From: Halanaeroarchaeum sp051744605
GTDB lineage: Archaea > Halobacteriota > Halobacteria > Halobacteriales > Halobacteriaceae
Length of the DNA stretch: 12,106 bases
Assembly (NCBI GenBank): GCA_051744605.1
Contig: JBNJDE010000073.1
Location: 1 to 12,106, forward strand
Direction of reading: 5' to 3'
Shown: in pieces, positions 11,721 to 12,106 of the stretch
Position numbering within the stretch: position 1 is the stretch's first letter
Layout of the letters: each line of letters starts with the position of its first letter
Translations under genes and position numbers: made by a program
The notes under the pieces: model-generated
Databases searched by the model: none
What the model was told of the DNA's origin: nothing
What the model saw: the letters and a program-made list of their open reading frames with translations, nothing else

Positions 11721-12106
11721 ATGACGGTCGAGGACAGCTTCGAACCGTTACTGTCGGACGGCGAGACGACGGTCACCGAACGTGACGTTCGTATGCTCCG
11801 GGCCATCGACCGGTACGGCTCGATGTCCCGGGCCGCCGACGAACTGGGACGATCGTACCCACATCTGCAGCGGCGTATCGTCGAACTCGAAGCGGCGTTC
11901 GGCGACCTGACCACCCGCAACCGGGGCGGTCGGGGCGGTGGTGGGACGTCGTTGACCGGGGAGGCCCGGACCCTCATCCGGCGGTTCGAGCGATTGCGAT
12001 CGGAACTCGGCGGCGTAACTGCCGTTGCGGAGTCCGTCATCCCCGGCACCGTCGTCGACCGCCAGGGCGAACTGGCGACCGTCGATACCGACGCAGGCAC
12101 CCTCAC
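11721..12106 (+). CDS. ModE-like regulator: LysR-type winged helix plus TOBE start (3' end cut by window edge)
   Basis: An ATG at 11721 opens a frame that stays open to the window end (128 residues visible). Residues 20-75 form a ModE-type winged helix: VRMLRAIDRYGSMSRAADEL, then SYPHLQRRIVELE. The glycine-rich wing RGGRGGGGTSLTGEA follows, which matches the GGKGGGG loop of E. coli ModE. After an ALIRRFERL-like helix, SVIPGTVVDRQGELATVD begins what looks like a TOBE oxyanion-binding domain. ModE proteins repress or activate molybdate or tungstate uptake and cofactor genes when they bind the anion. Sitting 49 nt after tupC on the same strand, this is the likely tungstate-responsive regulator of the tup operon. 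No strong ribosome-binding site is seen; a TATATT at 11664-11669 could give it its own transcript. Whether one or two TOBE domains follow is not visible. Confidence 0.9.
   Translation, partial: MTVEDSFEPLLSDGETTVTERDVRMLRAIDRYGSMSRAADELGRSYPHLQRRIVELEAAFGDLTTRNRGGRGGGGTSLTGEARTLIRRFERLRSELGGVTAVAESVIPGTVVDRQGELATVDTDAGTL

Noticed and set aside
11033..12106. 357-codon minus-strand frame at the right edge
   Set aside because: It is antisense to tupC and the ModE-like gene, both of which show strong motifs.

Overview
The window looks like a chromosomal segment of a halophilic archaeon (class Halobacteria). The DNA is GC-rich with strong third-position G/C. The proteins are acidic and rich in Asp and Glu. 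The exported proteins carry twin-arginine lipoprotein signals, and most transcription units show an AT-rich TATA-like element 25-30 nt upstream of the start codon, as expected for leaderless haloarchaeal mRNAs. I cannot name the genus. Fifteen protein-coding genes are supported, two of them cut by the window edges. I saw no tRNA, rRNA, CRISPR array, insertion sequence or integrase.

Layout. (1) 1-2635 holds housekeeping-type genes: a DUF2150-like protein (minus strand, cut at the left edge), a divergent SagB/nitroreductase-like flavoprotein, and a convergent two-gene minus-strand unit with an NYN-domain protein followed by a TatD-related metal-dependent hydrolase. (2) 2725-3900 encodes an exported PQQ-type sugar dehydrogenase lipoprotein, divergent from the NYN gene. 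(3) 4003-8241 is a compact glycine cleavage operon, gcvT-gcvH-gcvPA-gcvPB. Every junction overlaps by 1 or 4 nt, so translation is probably coupled. It supplies the T protein, the lipoyl carrier and both halves of the split P protein; the L protein (dihydrolipoyl dehydrogenase) is not in the window. (4) Two small minus-strand regulators follow: a winged-helix protein whose stop overlaps the gcvPB stop tail to tail, and an HxlR-type regulator. (5) 9253-12106 is a tungstate-type ABC uptake operon, tupA-tupB-tupC, with 4-nt overlaps. After it comes a ModE-like regulator (LysR-type winged helix plus the start of a TOBE domain), cut at the right edge, which is a good candidate for the oxyanion-responsive regulator of this transporter.

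How it fits together. TupA would capture tungstate outside the cell, TupBC would import it, and the ModE-like protein would sense it. The HxlR gene is divergent from tupA and shares its 273-nt control region, which contains two imperfect inverted repeats. The glycine cleavage enzymes form a separate metabolic module converting glycine plus tetrahydrofolate to methylene-tetrahydrofolate, CO2 and ammonia. I found no clear new multi-gene system. The most useful leads are the candidate operators (570-636, 2672-2693, 3911-3960, 9103-9119, 9197-9214), the convergent stop overlap at 8238-8241 and the HxlR/tup/ModE arrangement.
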